Origin: a virus
Length of the DNA stretch: 39,226 nucleotides
IMG/VR virus record: IMGVR_UViG_3300027784_000769
Span: 1-39,226 of that record
Direction: 5' to 3' (one strand)
Position 1 is the first letter of the stretch. Each line of letters opens with the position of its first letter. The position numbers were made by a program, and so were the translations under genes. The notes under the pieces were generated by a model, which saw only the letters and a program-made list of their open reading frames with translations, made no database searches and was not told the origin of the DNA. Of this stretch, positions 22,045-29,394 are shown piece by piece.

Positions 22045-22785
22045 ATGATGGGCTTAATTAGATTGATCTTTTGGATCACGGTGATCGTGCTGGTTATGGG
22101 CTGGGCTGCTAATAACGCGCCGGCAAACAGCGGCGACGGTGAAACTTATATTAGCGAACCGGTTAGCGCTGGGGAAGCTGTTTACTGCAGCGACGCGCTT
22201 GATCTTGGGTGCGAAATATGGTTGGATACGGACGCGGCCAGACATTACACTTTACAAGGCACGCAGCCGCTTTGTTTTAACTGTTTTTCGCAGTTGTATC
22301 CTTGCGTTGAGTGCGGTGAACGGCGCAACGATCGGGAGCCGGGGCTTACCTGCCCGATCTGCAAGGCAGAAGAACCAGCAGAACCGGAAGATCCGGAGTG
22401 CTGCGAACCGGAAGTAATTACTGAAACCGAAACGGAAGTTGTTACCGTTACTGAAACCGAATACGTGGAAAAAGAAGTGGAAGTGCCATGTTCGGATCAG
22501 GCCGACCGGATCGATGAACTGGAAGATGAATTGGCCGAAAAAGGCGATCTGCTGCAGGAATACCGCGAAGCAGAGCAGTTTGAAGATCTGGAAGAATACC
22601 TTAAAGAAAACGTGCCGGGCTTTATGGAAGAAGAAGAACCGGAGTTTGCTTACAGGCTGCCTTTGTGGCAGGTGTTAACAATTTACTTTTTAGGCGTGGC
22701 CGTTGTGGCCGCTATTGGCTTTTACCTTTACAGCAGGGCTAAAAGCAAGCCGCGCGGCAAAGACGACGATTATGGCAAGCTGTAA
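22045..22785 (+). CDS. two-pass membrane protein with zinc-ribbon and coiled coil
   Basis: 246 residues. A transmembrane helix opens the protein (LIRLIFWITVIVLVMGWAAN), then a Cys-rich segment (CFNCFSQLYPCVECGERRND, LTCPICKAEE), a Glu/Thr-rich stretch with repeated TETE, a coiled coil (DRIDELEDELAEKGDLLQEY), and a second transmembrane helix near the C-terminus with a basic tail. This architecture resembles envelope-associated phage proteins; whether it is a spanin-like or host-membrane protein is not known. No lipobox is seen. Confidence 0.55.
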   Translation: MMGLIRLIFWITVIVLVMGWAANNAPANSGDGETYISEPVSAGEAVYCSDALDLGCEIWLDTDAARHYTLQGTQPLCFNCFSQLYPCVECGERRNDREPGLTCPICKAEEPAEPEDPECCEPEVITETETEVVTVTETEYVEKEVEVPCSDQADRIDELEDELAEKGDLLQEYREAEQFEDLEEYLKENVPGFMEEEEPEFAYRLPLWQVLTIYFLGVAVVAAIGFYLYSRAKSKPRGKDDDYGKL

Positions 22786-22799
22786 ACTATAATAAGCGG

Positions 22800-22844
22800 C
22801 CGGGCAGGTTTGGAGTTTACTCCCCTGCCCGGTTATGGTATAAT
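22800..22844 (+). promoter_or_regulatory. promoter overlapped by a strong palindrome
   Basis: TTTACT at 22816-22821, 17-bp spacer, extended TGG then TATAAT at 22839-22844. CCGGGCAGG (22800-22808) pairs perfectly with CCTGCCCGG (22824-22832), with an inner GGAG/CTCC, so the palindrome covers the -35 box. It can be an operator or, as RNA read from upstream, a terminator-like hairpin. Confidence 0.6.
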
Positions 22845-22873
22845 ATGGAAACAAGGAGGGCAGAATAGATATT

Positions 22874-23029
22874 ATGATAACAGTTGTTCAGGTGTTTTTT
22901 ATTATTATAATGGCGATTAGTGCGCTTGGTTTTTTTGGCGAAGAAGAAGCTGCAAAAAAACCTCACTTGTTAGCAGGTGCGGTTATTGCAGCTTTAATCA
23001 TTGTTAGTTTGGAGGTGCTTGTTAAATAA
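22874..23029 (+). CDS. 51-residue membrane protein
   Basis: ATG 22874. Two hydrophobic segments (VVQVFFIIIMAISALGFF and LLAGAVIAALIIVSLEVLV) flank a short charged loop (GEEEAAKKPH), a hairpin topology typical of small holins or phage membrane toxins. AAGGAGGG lies 17 nt upstream, rather far. Its stop overlaps the next start (TAATG). A holin role is possible but unproven. Confidence 0.5.
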   Translation: MITVVQVFFIIIMAISALGFFGEEEAAKKPHLLAGAVIAALIIVSLEVLVK

Positions 23030-23241
23030 TGACTAAAAAGCGCAAGCGCACGGGGCCGGAAATAGTGCCGGAAACTTTTGAACCGGCGCGTGATGGCGAA
23101 GAAGTGGAAGAACTGGCGAAGGATCTGCTGGGCAAGGCGATCAAGGGCGAACTGGAAGCAAAGGATCGGGAAGTTTGGCTGGATAACGGCCATAAAATAC
23201 TCCATTGGCTACGCGCGCAGTTTGCAGGGCTGGCGGAGTAA
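23029..23241 (+). CDS. small charged phage protein, unknown
   Basis: 70 residues. The N-terminus is basic (TKKRKRTGPE), the rest a Glu-rich helix (EVEELAKDLLGKAIKGELEA) and an amphipathic end (GHKILHWLRAQFAGL). Coupled to the previous membrane protein by TAATG with GGAGGTG upstream. No family recognised. Confidence 0.55.
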   Translation: MTKKRKRTGPEIVPETFEPARDGEEVEELAKDLLGKAIKGELEAKDREVWLDNGHKILHWLRAQFAGLAE

Positions 23242-23272
23242 AAAACAACTATTAAAAGGAGGATTTTGTATT

Positions 23273-23857
23273 ATGGACGCAAGTTTAAAGTTAAAGGAAG
23301 TTTTTAAAAAGGTTTACAAGGACATTGACGGGTTGCAGGACATGATTTTAGCACGGGCCAGTGAAGAAGGCTGGTTGGATGAACTGGTTGAATTGCACGA
23401 TGATCAAGAGGAAGCGGTTACGGACGATTTCGATCTGGGCAGCGTTGCTGGCGTTGCTGGCATGGGCTTGCACGATGCCGCGAGTGCGCTGGGCGAATTG
23501 CGTATGCGCTGCGCAGCAGAAGCCGAAGATGAAGCTGAAGCTATAGAAGAACAGATCCGGGCCGATGGCAGCGAAGCGCTGGACGCAAAAGTGCGCTGGT
23601 TGGTTAACGTTTTAAAGCGCCTGCGCGGCATTGAAGAACTGGACATAGATATATGGGTGCATAATTTATCGAACACTATAGGCGCAGACACAGCAGCGCT
23701 GCAGATTGTTAAAAGCTTACTGGTTAAGCAAGAAGATGACTGCAAGGTGGGCGTTTACGAAGATGATAAGAGCCTTAAGGTTAATTACAGGCTTGAAAGT
23801 GGCGATACTGCAGAAGTTGTGATCATTAAAGGCGAGCGGCCGAACTGGGCAAGGTAA
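23273..23857 (+). CDS. acidic helical phage protein, unknown
   Basis: 194 residues from ATG 23273 after AAAAGGAGG. Mostly helical and acidic (LKEVFKKVYKDIDGLQDMIL, AEAEDEAEAIEEQIRAD), with a final beta-hairpin (SLKVNYRLESGDTAEVVIIKG). No family motif is recognised. It is the last gene before the MT-A70 methyltransferase. Confidence 0.55.
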   Translation: MDASLKLKEVFKKVYKDIDGLQDMILARASEEGWLDELVELHDDQEEAVTDDFDLGSVAGVAGMGLHDAASALGELRMRCAAEAEDEAEAIEEQIRADGSEALDAKVRWLVNVLKRLRGIEELDIDIWVHNLSNTIGADTAALQIVKSLLVKQEDDCKVGVYEDDKSLKVNYRLESGDTAEVVIIKGERPNWAR

Positions 23858-23874
23858 AAGGAGGGCGCGCGGTT

Positions 23875-24408
23875 ATGGACTTACCGGACAAAACGTATGA
23901 AATAATATACGCAGATCCGCCGTGGCAATATAAAGATCGCGCGCTGGCAGGCGAACGCGGCGCCGGGTGCAAGTATAAAATTATGGATATTAAGGATATA
24001 CAGGCGCTTCCGGTGCCGCGGATCGCGGCAGAAAACAGCGTGCTTTTTCTTTGGGCCACGTTTCCGCTTATTGATGAAGCCTTGACCACGCTGGCAGGCT
24101 GGGGCTTTATGTATAAGACCGCGGCGTTTGTTTGGGTTAAGCTTAACAAGCGGCAGCCGACGCCGTTTTGGGGAATGGGCAACTGGACACGGGCGAACGC
24201 AGAGGTTTGCCTGCTGGGCATTAAAGGCAATCCAAAAAGAGTTAATGCCGGTGTGCATCAGGTTATTATGACGCCGCGCGAAGAACACAGTAAAAAACCG
24301 GACGAAGCAAGGCGGCGGATCGTGCAGCTTTTAGGCGATCGGCCGCGGATCGAATTGTTTGCACGGCAAACGGCCGCCGGCTGGGATAGCTGGGGCGACG
24401 AATTATAA
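23875..24408 (+). CDS. MT-A70-family N6-adenine methyltransferase
   Basis: 177 residues. The N-terminal DPPW motif (YADPPWQYKDRA), with KIMDIKDIQALP, LFLWATFPL and 'EVCLLGIKGNPKR', then PREEHSKKPDEA and GDRPRIELFARQ, is the complete signature of phage MT-A70 methyltransferases. They add a methyl group from SAM to N6 of adenine in DNA, often protecting phage DNA from host restriction. There is no separate specificity domain. It lies 1.1 kb before the ParB-methyltransferase-PP-loop fusion. AAAAGGAGGG precedes ATG 23875. Confidence 0.85.
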   Translation: MDLPDKTYEIIYADPPWQYKDRALAGERGAGCKYKIMDIKDIQALPVPRIAAENSVLFLWATFPLIDEALTTLAGWGFMYKTAAFVWVKLNKRQPTPFWGMGNWTRANAEVCLLGIKGNPKRVNAGVHQVIMTPREEHSKKPDEARRRIVQLLGDRPRIELFARQTAAGWDSWGDEL

Positions 24409-24418
24409 CAATAGCGCT

Positions 24419-24461
24419 GCAGGGCGATTTTTAGCGTTTATCGCCTTGCAGGGCGATTTTT
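24419..24461 (+). terminator. terminator-like hairpin with repeated GCAGGGCGATTTTT
   Basis: GCAGGGCGAT (24419-24428) pairs with ATCGCCTTGC (24440-24449) with one G-T pair, then AGGGCGA and six T. GCAGGGCGATTTTT occurs twice (24419 and 24448), so a duplication made the T-run follow the stem. Confidence 0.5.
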
Positions 24462-24475
24462 TGGGAGGTGTTTTT

Positions 24476-24829
24476 ATGGAAGGCAGGTTAGGGATCAAGA
24501 TTAGCTCGCAGGAAGAATTATTAAGTTATGCTGCGCTTAACAGGGATCAGATCCGGCAGGTTAGGGCGATCGCGTTGGAAGAAGGGCTTGAAGAATGGCG
24601 GCTGGCGCAGTTAAGCGATAGTGAAGTTATTGGCTGGTTAATGGAACGATACTGGTTTATGGTTGCTTATGACGACCCGGAAGCGCAGACCATTTACTTA
24701 ATTGATCCGGGCCATATACTTGAAAATTCACCCACGATCGATAAGGATTACTATGCAAGCGATGATATATGGGAACCGGATCAGCGCGCACGGGTTAGAG
24801 TGGCAGGTGATCAGTTTGACCGGAAATAA
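24476..24829 (+). CDS. phage protein, unknown
   Basis: 117 residues from ATG 24476 after GGGAGGTG. Helical first half (SQEELLSYAALNRDQIRQVR, LSDSEVIGWLMERYW), then an acidic strand-rich second half (TIYLIDPGHI, YYASDDIWEPD). No family is recognised. The C-terminus overlaps the next gene by 14 nt. Confidence 0.55.
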   Translation: MEGRLGIKISSQEELLSYAALNRDQIRQVRAIALEEGLEEWRLAQLSDSEVIGWLMERYWFMVAYDDPEAQTIYLIDPGHILENSPTIDKDYYASDDIWEPDQRARVRVAGDQFDRK

Positions 24830-25340
24830 ATACTGCAAGCAGTGCGATCAATGGCTGCCGGCCAATACGGATTATTTCTACCGGAACCGAAAAATGGAGG
24901 ATAACCTTTATTATATCTGCAAAAAATGCTTGTCAGCACAGCAAAAATCGCGCCGGGGCAGCAGCGATCGGCGCTTTGGTATAAAGATAACAGAAGAAGA
25001 TCGGGCCCGGCGGATCTGGTTGGTTGAACACGGTTACAACGATCAGCAAGCGGCCGAACAGGTGGGGATAACGTGGCACGCTTTCGCTAATTGGCGTCGA
25101 AAAAACGGTTACTTAAGGCCGGGTCGCAAAAAGCGCAAAGTTGAACATAATACGCCGAAGGAGCTTGAACTTACCACGACGCAAAAGGTGATCGCGGTTG
25201 CTTTTTTAAAGGATCTTGACTGGTTAAAGAAAAAAGCTGCAGCGGCCGGCGCACAGATCAGCGAAGATCAGATCCGGGCTATTATTGACGCATGGCGCGA
25301 AGGCCGGGGCGCGCAGCTTGATAAAATACTTGTTCAATAG
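24816..25340 (+). CDS. zinc-finger plus helix-turn-helix protein
   Basis: 174 residues from TTG 24816, chosen because AGGTGATC is a few bases upstream; the frame is open further 5' inside the preceding gene. Near the N-terminus KYCKQCDQW and YYICKKCLSAQ form a four-Cys zinc site, like the first domain of recombination endonuclease VII-type or small HNH proteins. Residues about 75-95 form an HTH (NDQQAAEQVGITWHAFANWR), and the C-terminus is helical and basic. Likely a DNA-binding protein, possibly a regulator or small terminase-like factor; it lacks the catalytic HNH residues I would expect. Confidence 0.55.
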   Translation: MTGNKYCKQCDQWLPANTDYFYRNRKMEDNLYYICKKCLSAQQKSRRGSSDRRFGIKITEEDRARRIWLVEHGYNDQQAAEQVGITWHAFANWRRKNGYLRPGRKKRKVEHNTPKELELTTTQKVIAVAFLKDLDWLKKKAAAAGAQISEDQIRAIIDAWREGRGAQLDKILVQ

Positions 25341-25342
25341 GC

Positions 25343-25371
25343 TTGACATTGGGTGGCAGGGGTGGTAAAAT
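25343..25371 (+). promoter_or_regulatory. strong sigma-70-like promoter of a small RNA
   Basis: Perfect TTGACA at 25343-25348, 17-bp spacer, extended TGG then TAAAAT at 25366-25371. No gene start lies between it and the terminator at 25449-25489. Confidence 0.7.
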
Positions 25372-25377
25372 TGGATC

Positions 25378-25489
25378 AAGGTGGTTAAAAACAATGTTAT
25401 CCCTTGCAACTGCAATGTCTATACACTACCCTTCTCCTTTTACGGCAGCAGCAGCGCGTTTCACCCCTTGCGCGCTGCTGGTTTTTTTT
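25378..25489 (+). ncRNA. candidate phage small RNA of about 110 nt
   Basis: A consensus promoter and a strong intrinsic terminator enclose about 110 nt with no gene. The terminator stem pairs CAGCAGCGCG (25449-25458) with CGCGCTGCTG (25471-25480) and ends in eight T (25482-25489). Before it lies a C/U-rich, apparently unpaired stretch (about 25425-25443) containing CCTTCTCCTTTTAC, the complement of GTAAAAGGAG-type ribosome sites found at 7275-7284 (holin-like gene) and 23854-23863 (MT-A70 gene). Base-pairing regulation of translation is therefore plausible. No known RNA family is recognised. Confidence 0.6.
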
Positions 25490-25524
25490 GTCCTTAAAAC
25501 AATTATTAACGGAGGTGGATAAAA

Positions 25525-27969
25525 TTGGAATTAAAACGGATGAAGCTTGAAGAAATAACGCCTGCGGAGTATAATCCGCGCGTGGATTTGCAGCCGGGCG
25601 ACCCTGAATATGAACGGCTGCGCAAAAGTTTGCAGGAGTTTGGGCTGGTTGATCCGCTGGTATTTAACAAGCGCACGGGGCGCCTTGTAGGCGGACATCA
25701 GCGCGTTAAGGTGCTGCAGGATCTTGGTTACACAGAAGCGGACGTCAGTTTGGTTGACCTGCCGGCGGAAAAGGAGCAGGCCTTGAACCTTGCGCTTAAC
25801 AAGATCGAAGGGCGCTGGGATGAAGATGCGCTGCGCGATGTTTTGGATAATATTAATAAGTGGATCGATGAAGAAATGCCGGACTTTGATATTGAAGCAA
25901 CTGGTTTTTCGGAGCAGGAAATAGACGATCTTATAGGCGATACGGAAGGGCTTATGGACGGCGCTGATTACATGGACGGCGACGGGCAAAGTTTGGCAGA
26001 GCGCTTTGTCGTGCCGCCATTTACGGTATTAGACGCGCGGCAGGGTTACTGGCGGCAGCGAAAAGAGGAATGGTATGCAAAGGGCATTATAACGGAGGCC
26101 GGCAGGGAGGATCTTGACGATACCACGGCTTCCGGTTGGGTGAGCCGCGGCAGGGATCAGGGCGGCAGCGCGTTTGATCCGGTGCTGGCAGAAATAGCGT
26201 TTAAATGGTTCTGCCCGGAAGGCGGCGCAGTGCTTGATCCGTTTGCCGGCGAAAGCACGAAGGGCATCGTGGCCGGGCTGCTGGGCTTTAGTTATACAGG
26301 CGTTGAAGTTAGGAAGGATCAGGTGGACGCCAATTACAGGCAGCTTGAAGCAATGCCGGAAAAACCGGGCGGCGAAGTGCGTTGGATCACTGGCGACGCT
26401 GCAAAGCTGGAAAGCGTTTTGCCGCAAGGGCAGGAGTATGATTTTATTTTTACCAGTCCGCCTTATTATGACTTGGAGGTTTACAGCAGTGAAGAAGCCG
26501 ACGGCAGCACGTTTGGCAGTTATGCTGAATTTATGGCGTGGTATGAGCATATCTTTAAGCAGGCCGTTGCGCAGTTAAAGGAAAACGCCTTTGTTGTGGT
26601 AAAAGTGGGCGAAATACGCGATAAAAAGACCGGCGCTTACCGGAACTTCGTGGGTGATAACATAAGCTGCTTTAAAGGGCTGGGCTTGCATTACTACAAC
26701 GAAGCGATCTTGGTTACTCCGGTCGGCAGCTTACCGCTGCGCGCCGGGCGGCAGTTTGAAGCAAGCCGCAAGCTGGGCAAGGCGCATCAGAATATCCTTG
26801 TATTTTACAAGGGCGACCTTAATAAAATTAAGGATCTGCAGTTTGTGGAAGTTGAACTGGACGAAGATGGCAGCGTTACGCTGGAAAGCGAAGCGGAAAC
26901 TGCTGCAGGCGATGGCGCGCAGGTGCAGGCTGCAGACGGCGGCGGCGGCAACGTAAAGATGAAGCTGGGCAAAGTGGCCGACAATGCGCTGCCGCGCGAA
27001 GCTATGGAGTTATATAACGCAACGGGATCGGTGCCTTTTGCAAAAAAGTTTAACGCCTGCCCGGAACTGGGCGAATATTTAAAGCTGGTTTACGGTGCAG
27101 GCGATCAAGAGCTTACACTGCAAGAAGTTGATTGCCCGAAGCCGATACCGTTACAGGATAACGGAACCTGCTGGGTGAGTTTTACCGGTGGGAAGGACAG
27201 CGTGGCTGCAGCGATCAGGGCGCAGGAGCGCGGTTACAAGGTGATCCCTTATTACTTGCAGGGCATTAACCGGGGCGTCGCCGATGAACTGCACTATGCG
27301 CAGAAGATCTGCGACCGCATGGGTTGGCCGCTGGTTGTAGATAAGATCAGTATTAGCGGCAAAAAAAGCGGCGTTGTAGAAATGCCGACCAAAAATCAAG
27401 TCATTGTTTTGTGTATGCTGGGGCGCATGGCAGAACAGGGCGGCGCAGCTTGGACGGCCGGTTATCACGAAGATACGGCGCAGGCGGAACGCGGCTGGGG
27501 CTTTGACTTTAGCGACGGCGACAAAGCGGTTGCGCTGTTTAACGCTTACCTTGAAAAGCGCGTGCCGGGTGTTAAGTTCTTAATGCTGCTGCAAGATACG
27601 CTTGAATGCTGGGCTTTGTGCGCGGACTATGGACTAATCAACTATATTAAAGGCTGCGCTTGTCAGCCACGGTTTAAGGAAATGCGCCGGAAGAAGAATG
27701 TTGAAAAGTTCGGCGCTGCTAATATACTGCACGGCCGCTGCGGAAGCTGTATAAAGTGCGCGTGGGAACAGGTTGCACTTCAACGGCTGGGCATAGTGCC
27801 GGAAAGCCGCGCGGTTAGACAGCACGGCTTGAAGTTCTTGGAGCAGTTTAAAAGTGTTTGGAATACCGGCGGCCGGGATATGGAAAATTATTTAGTGCCG
27901 CAAAGCAGGGCCGAACAGGAAAAACAGGCAAGGCGTGGCCGGTGGCCGAAGCAGCCGATGCCTGATTAA
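25525..27969 (+). CDS. ParB / DNA methyltransferase / PP-loop ATPase fusion
   Basis: 814 residues from TTG 25525 after GGAGGTGG. Residues 1-95 are a ParB/Srx-like domain (ITPAEYNPR, LVGGHQRVKVL). Residues about 155-440 are a SAM-dependent amino-methyltransferase: LDPFAGESTKG near 238 and FIFTSPPYYD near 310 (the TSPPY catalytic motif). A short linker leads to residues about 545-770, a PP-loop ATPase of the QueC/PAPS-reductase superfamily: VSFTGGKDSVAAA near 552 and a Cys cluster GCACQP, GRCGSCIKCAWE near 737, like the zinc or iron-sulfur Cys set of QueC. ParB-methyltransferase fusions are known in phages; adding a PP-loop enzyme suggests chemistry beyond methylation, such as thiolation or base replacement. 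Neighbours are an unknown protein and a Mom-like protein. Confidence 0.75.
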   Translation: MELKRMKLEEITPAEYNPRVDLQPGDPEYERLRKSLQEFGLVDPLVFNKRTGRLVGGHQRVKVLQDLGYTEADVSLVDLPAEKEQALNLALNKIEGRWDEDALRDVLDNINKWIDEEMPDFDIEATGFSEQEIDDLIGDTEGLMDGADYMDGDGQSLAERFVVPPFTVLDARQGYWRQRKEEWYAKGIITEAGREDLDDTTASGWVSRGRDQGGSAFDPVLAEIAFKWFCPEGGAVLDPFAGESTKGIVAGLLGFSYTGVEVRKDQVDANYRQLEAMPEKPGGEVRWITGDAAKLESVLPQGQEYDFIFTSPPYYDLEVYSSEEADGSTFGSYAEFMAWYEHIFKQAVAQLKENAFVVVKVGEIRDKKTGAYRNFVGDNISCFKGLGLHYYNEAILVTPVGSLPLRAGRQFEASRKLGKAHQNILVFYKGDLNKIKDLQFVEVELDEDGSVTLESEAETAAGDGAQVQAADGGGGNVKMKLGKVADNALPREAMELYNATGSVPFAKKFNACPELGEYLKLVYGAGDQELTLQEVDCPKPIPLQDNGTCWVSFTGGKDSVAAAIRAQERGYKVIPYYLQGINRGVADELHYAQKICDRMGWPLVVDKISISGKKSGVVEMPTKNQVIVLCMLGRMAEQGGAAWTAGYHEDTAQAERGWGFDFSDGDKAVALFNAYLEKRVPGVKFLMLLQDTLECWALCADYGLINYIKGCACQPRFKEMRRKKNVEKFGAANILHGRCGSCIKCAWEQVALQRLGIVPESRAVRQHGLKFLEQFKSVWNTGGRDMENYLVPQSRAEQEKQARRGRWPKQPMPD

Positions 27970-27989
27970 TTAAAAAGGTGGGTGCTTTT

Positions 27990-28577
27990 ATGGCGTTGAT
28001 CGATTTAAGGTTAGGCGATCGCAAGTGGATCCGGGCTAAAGAGATCGCGCGGTGGATGGAAGAAGCCGGTTACGATCAGGCGATCTGCTTTAGTTGTGGC
28101 AATGCAAGCAAAGAGTTAAAAAATGCCGGCATTAAGACCCTTGAGATTGCGCCGGGGCGCGACCTGCAGGCGCAGCGGTGGTTCAAGCAAAGCGAGATCC
28201 GCCGCTTTTGGCCGCACTGCTTTGACGCGACCAGTGGGAACCTGCCGGCGGAGCTTATGGAACGGATCGGCTGGCGGCTGGCAACGCTGGCAAAGTTTGA
28301 ACTTAAGGAACGTGGCTTTATTGACCGGGATCGCGATGTTTTGATCCGGGAGGATACTTACCGGATCACTTGCGGCAGCGGCGAAACACTGGTTGCGCTG
28401 GCAATGGCAAAGCCGGGCTTTAAGTTTGAAGCGGTTTACGACAATGAGAACCCGGCGACGCGGTTTGAAAAAGAAGCGCCGTTGACGCCGCTGGTTTTTA
28501 ACATAGCGGAGCGCGTTTGGCTGGGTGATAAACTTTTAAAGGCTTGCGACGCTTCCTTTTACTGGGTGGAAGGTTAA
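27990..28577 (+). CDS. unrecognised protein of the putative DNA-modification cluster
   Basis: 195 residues from ATG 27990. Visible features: DQAICFSCGNASKELKNAG, CFDATSGNLPAEL and RITCGSGETLVALAMAKPG. The GN and GSGETL turns loosely resemble cofactor loops of PLP fold-type II enzymes, but the protein is too short for a full member and no catalytic Lys is assigned, so I do not name a function. It is 20 nt after the ParB-methyltransferase-PP-loop gene, and the Mom-like gene starts on the base after its stop codon. This spacing implies one operon and a shared pathway. AAAAAGGTGGG precedes the start. Confidence 0.6.
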   Translation: MALIDLRLGDRKWIRAKEIARWMEEAGYDQAICFSCGNASKELKNAGIKTLEIAPGRDLQAQRWFKQSEIRRFWPHCFDATSGNLPAELMERIGWRLATLAKFELKERGFIDRDRDVLIREDTYRITCGSGETLVALAMAKPGFKFEAVYDNENPATRFEKEAPLTPLVFNIAERVWLGDKLLKACDASFYWVEG

Positions 28578-29306
28578 ATGGGAACCTGCTGGCAGTATAT
28601 ACAACGGCAAAAGTTCGCTGCCGAAGGGCTGCCGGCAGGGCTGCAGCCGGATCAGTTAAAGCCACGCCTTGCGCACGTTGCACGGATCAGCAAGGATCAG
28701 GCGCGCGCGGTTATCCTGAAATATGAATGGCTGGGAACAATGGCGCAAACGGGCCTTCATTATGGCATATTTTACGGCGATCACTTGGCAGGCGTTACTT
28801 GCGTCAACGTGGGCGGCGCCGGGGCGGCCGGTGTTAACAGTCATAAGGAGTTTAACCTGCAGCGCGATCAGGTGGCTTATTTAGCGCGCGGCGCTTGCGT
28901 TCACTGGGCGCCGACCGGAACTAACAGCCGCCTTGTTAGCATAACGGCGCGCATGGTTGCAAAGGACAGCGCTGCAAAGGTGCTGCTTGCATACGCTGAC
29001 CCGGCTGCCGGGGAGATCGGAACAATATATCAGGCTTGCAACTGGTATTATATAGGCAGAACGTGGCCGGGCCGGCGCTGGGTGTCGCCTGATGGGCAAA
29101 AGGATCGCGATTGGAAATATCCTTATGATCTTAAAAAACAGCGCGGAAAAACTCGTAAACACTGGGCGGACTGGTTAAAGGCGCAGGGCTGGACTGTTAA
29201 GGTGCTGCAGCCGAAATATAAATACGTGGCAATCTTGGACAAGGGCGACCCGGATCTGTTAAAATTGATTAAGGGAAAAGCGCAGGCTTATCCTAAAAAA
29301 GTTTGA
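28578..29306 (+). CDS. Mom-like GNAT-fold DNA modification protein
   Basis: 242 residues. The order of segments is that of the Mom family, which shares the GNAT acyltransferase fold: YEWLGTMAQTGLHYGIFYG, DHLAGVTCVN, YLARGACVHWAPTGTNSRL, then 'LLAYADPAAGEIGTIYQA' and CNWYYIGRT near residues 130-160. The block with ADPAxGExGTIYQAxNWxYxG is the part that recalls Mom. Mu Mom converts adenine to N6-carbamoylmethyladenine and protects phage DNA. The exact product of this homologue is unknown. It abuts the preceding gene with no gap and is followed by a tRNA-like element. Confidence 0.65.
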   Translation: MGTCWQYIQRQKFAAEGLPAGLQPDQLKPRLAHVARISKDQARAVILKYEWLGTMAQTGLHYGIFYGDHLAGVTCVNVGGAGAAGVNSHKEFNLQRDQVAYLARGACVHWAPTGTNSRLVSITARMVAKDSAAKVLLAYADPAAGEIGTIYQACNWYYIGRTWPGRRWVSPDGQKDRDWKYPYDLKKQRGKTRKHWADWLKAQGWTVKVLQPKYKYVAILDKGDPDLLKLIKGKAQAYPKKV

Positions 29307-29374
29307 GCGTCCGAAGTGGGCTTAAGCTGCAGCCAGCAGCGAAGCGGCGGTTCAACTCCGACCCGGACGCTCCA
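29307..29374 (+). tRNA. tRNA-like element A (degenerate, with encoded CCA)
   Basis: GCGTCCG (29307-29313) pairs perfectly with CGGACGC (29364-29370), followed by T and CCA; the stem extends two pairs outward if the end is read differently. GGCGG-TTCAACT-CCGAC (29346-29362) has the TTCAA core of a T arm, with one stem mismatch and one extra C. A hairpin GCTGC/GCAGC lies inside, but there is no clear D arm and no U-turn anticodon loop. At 68 nt it is too short for a normal tRNA. It overlaps the stop codon of the Mom-like gene. I treat it as a tRNA mimic or a decayed tRNA. Confidence 0.4.
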
Positions 29375-29394
29375 TATTTTTGGAGGTGATATTT

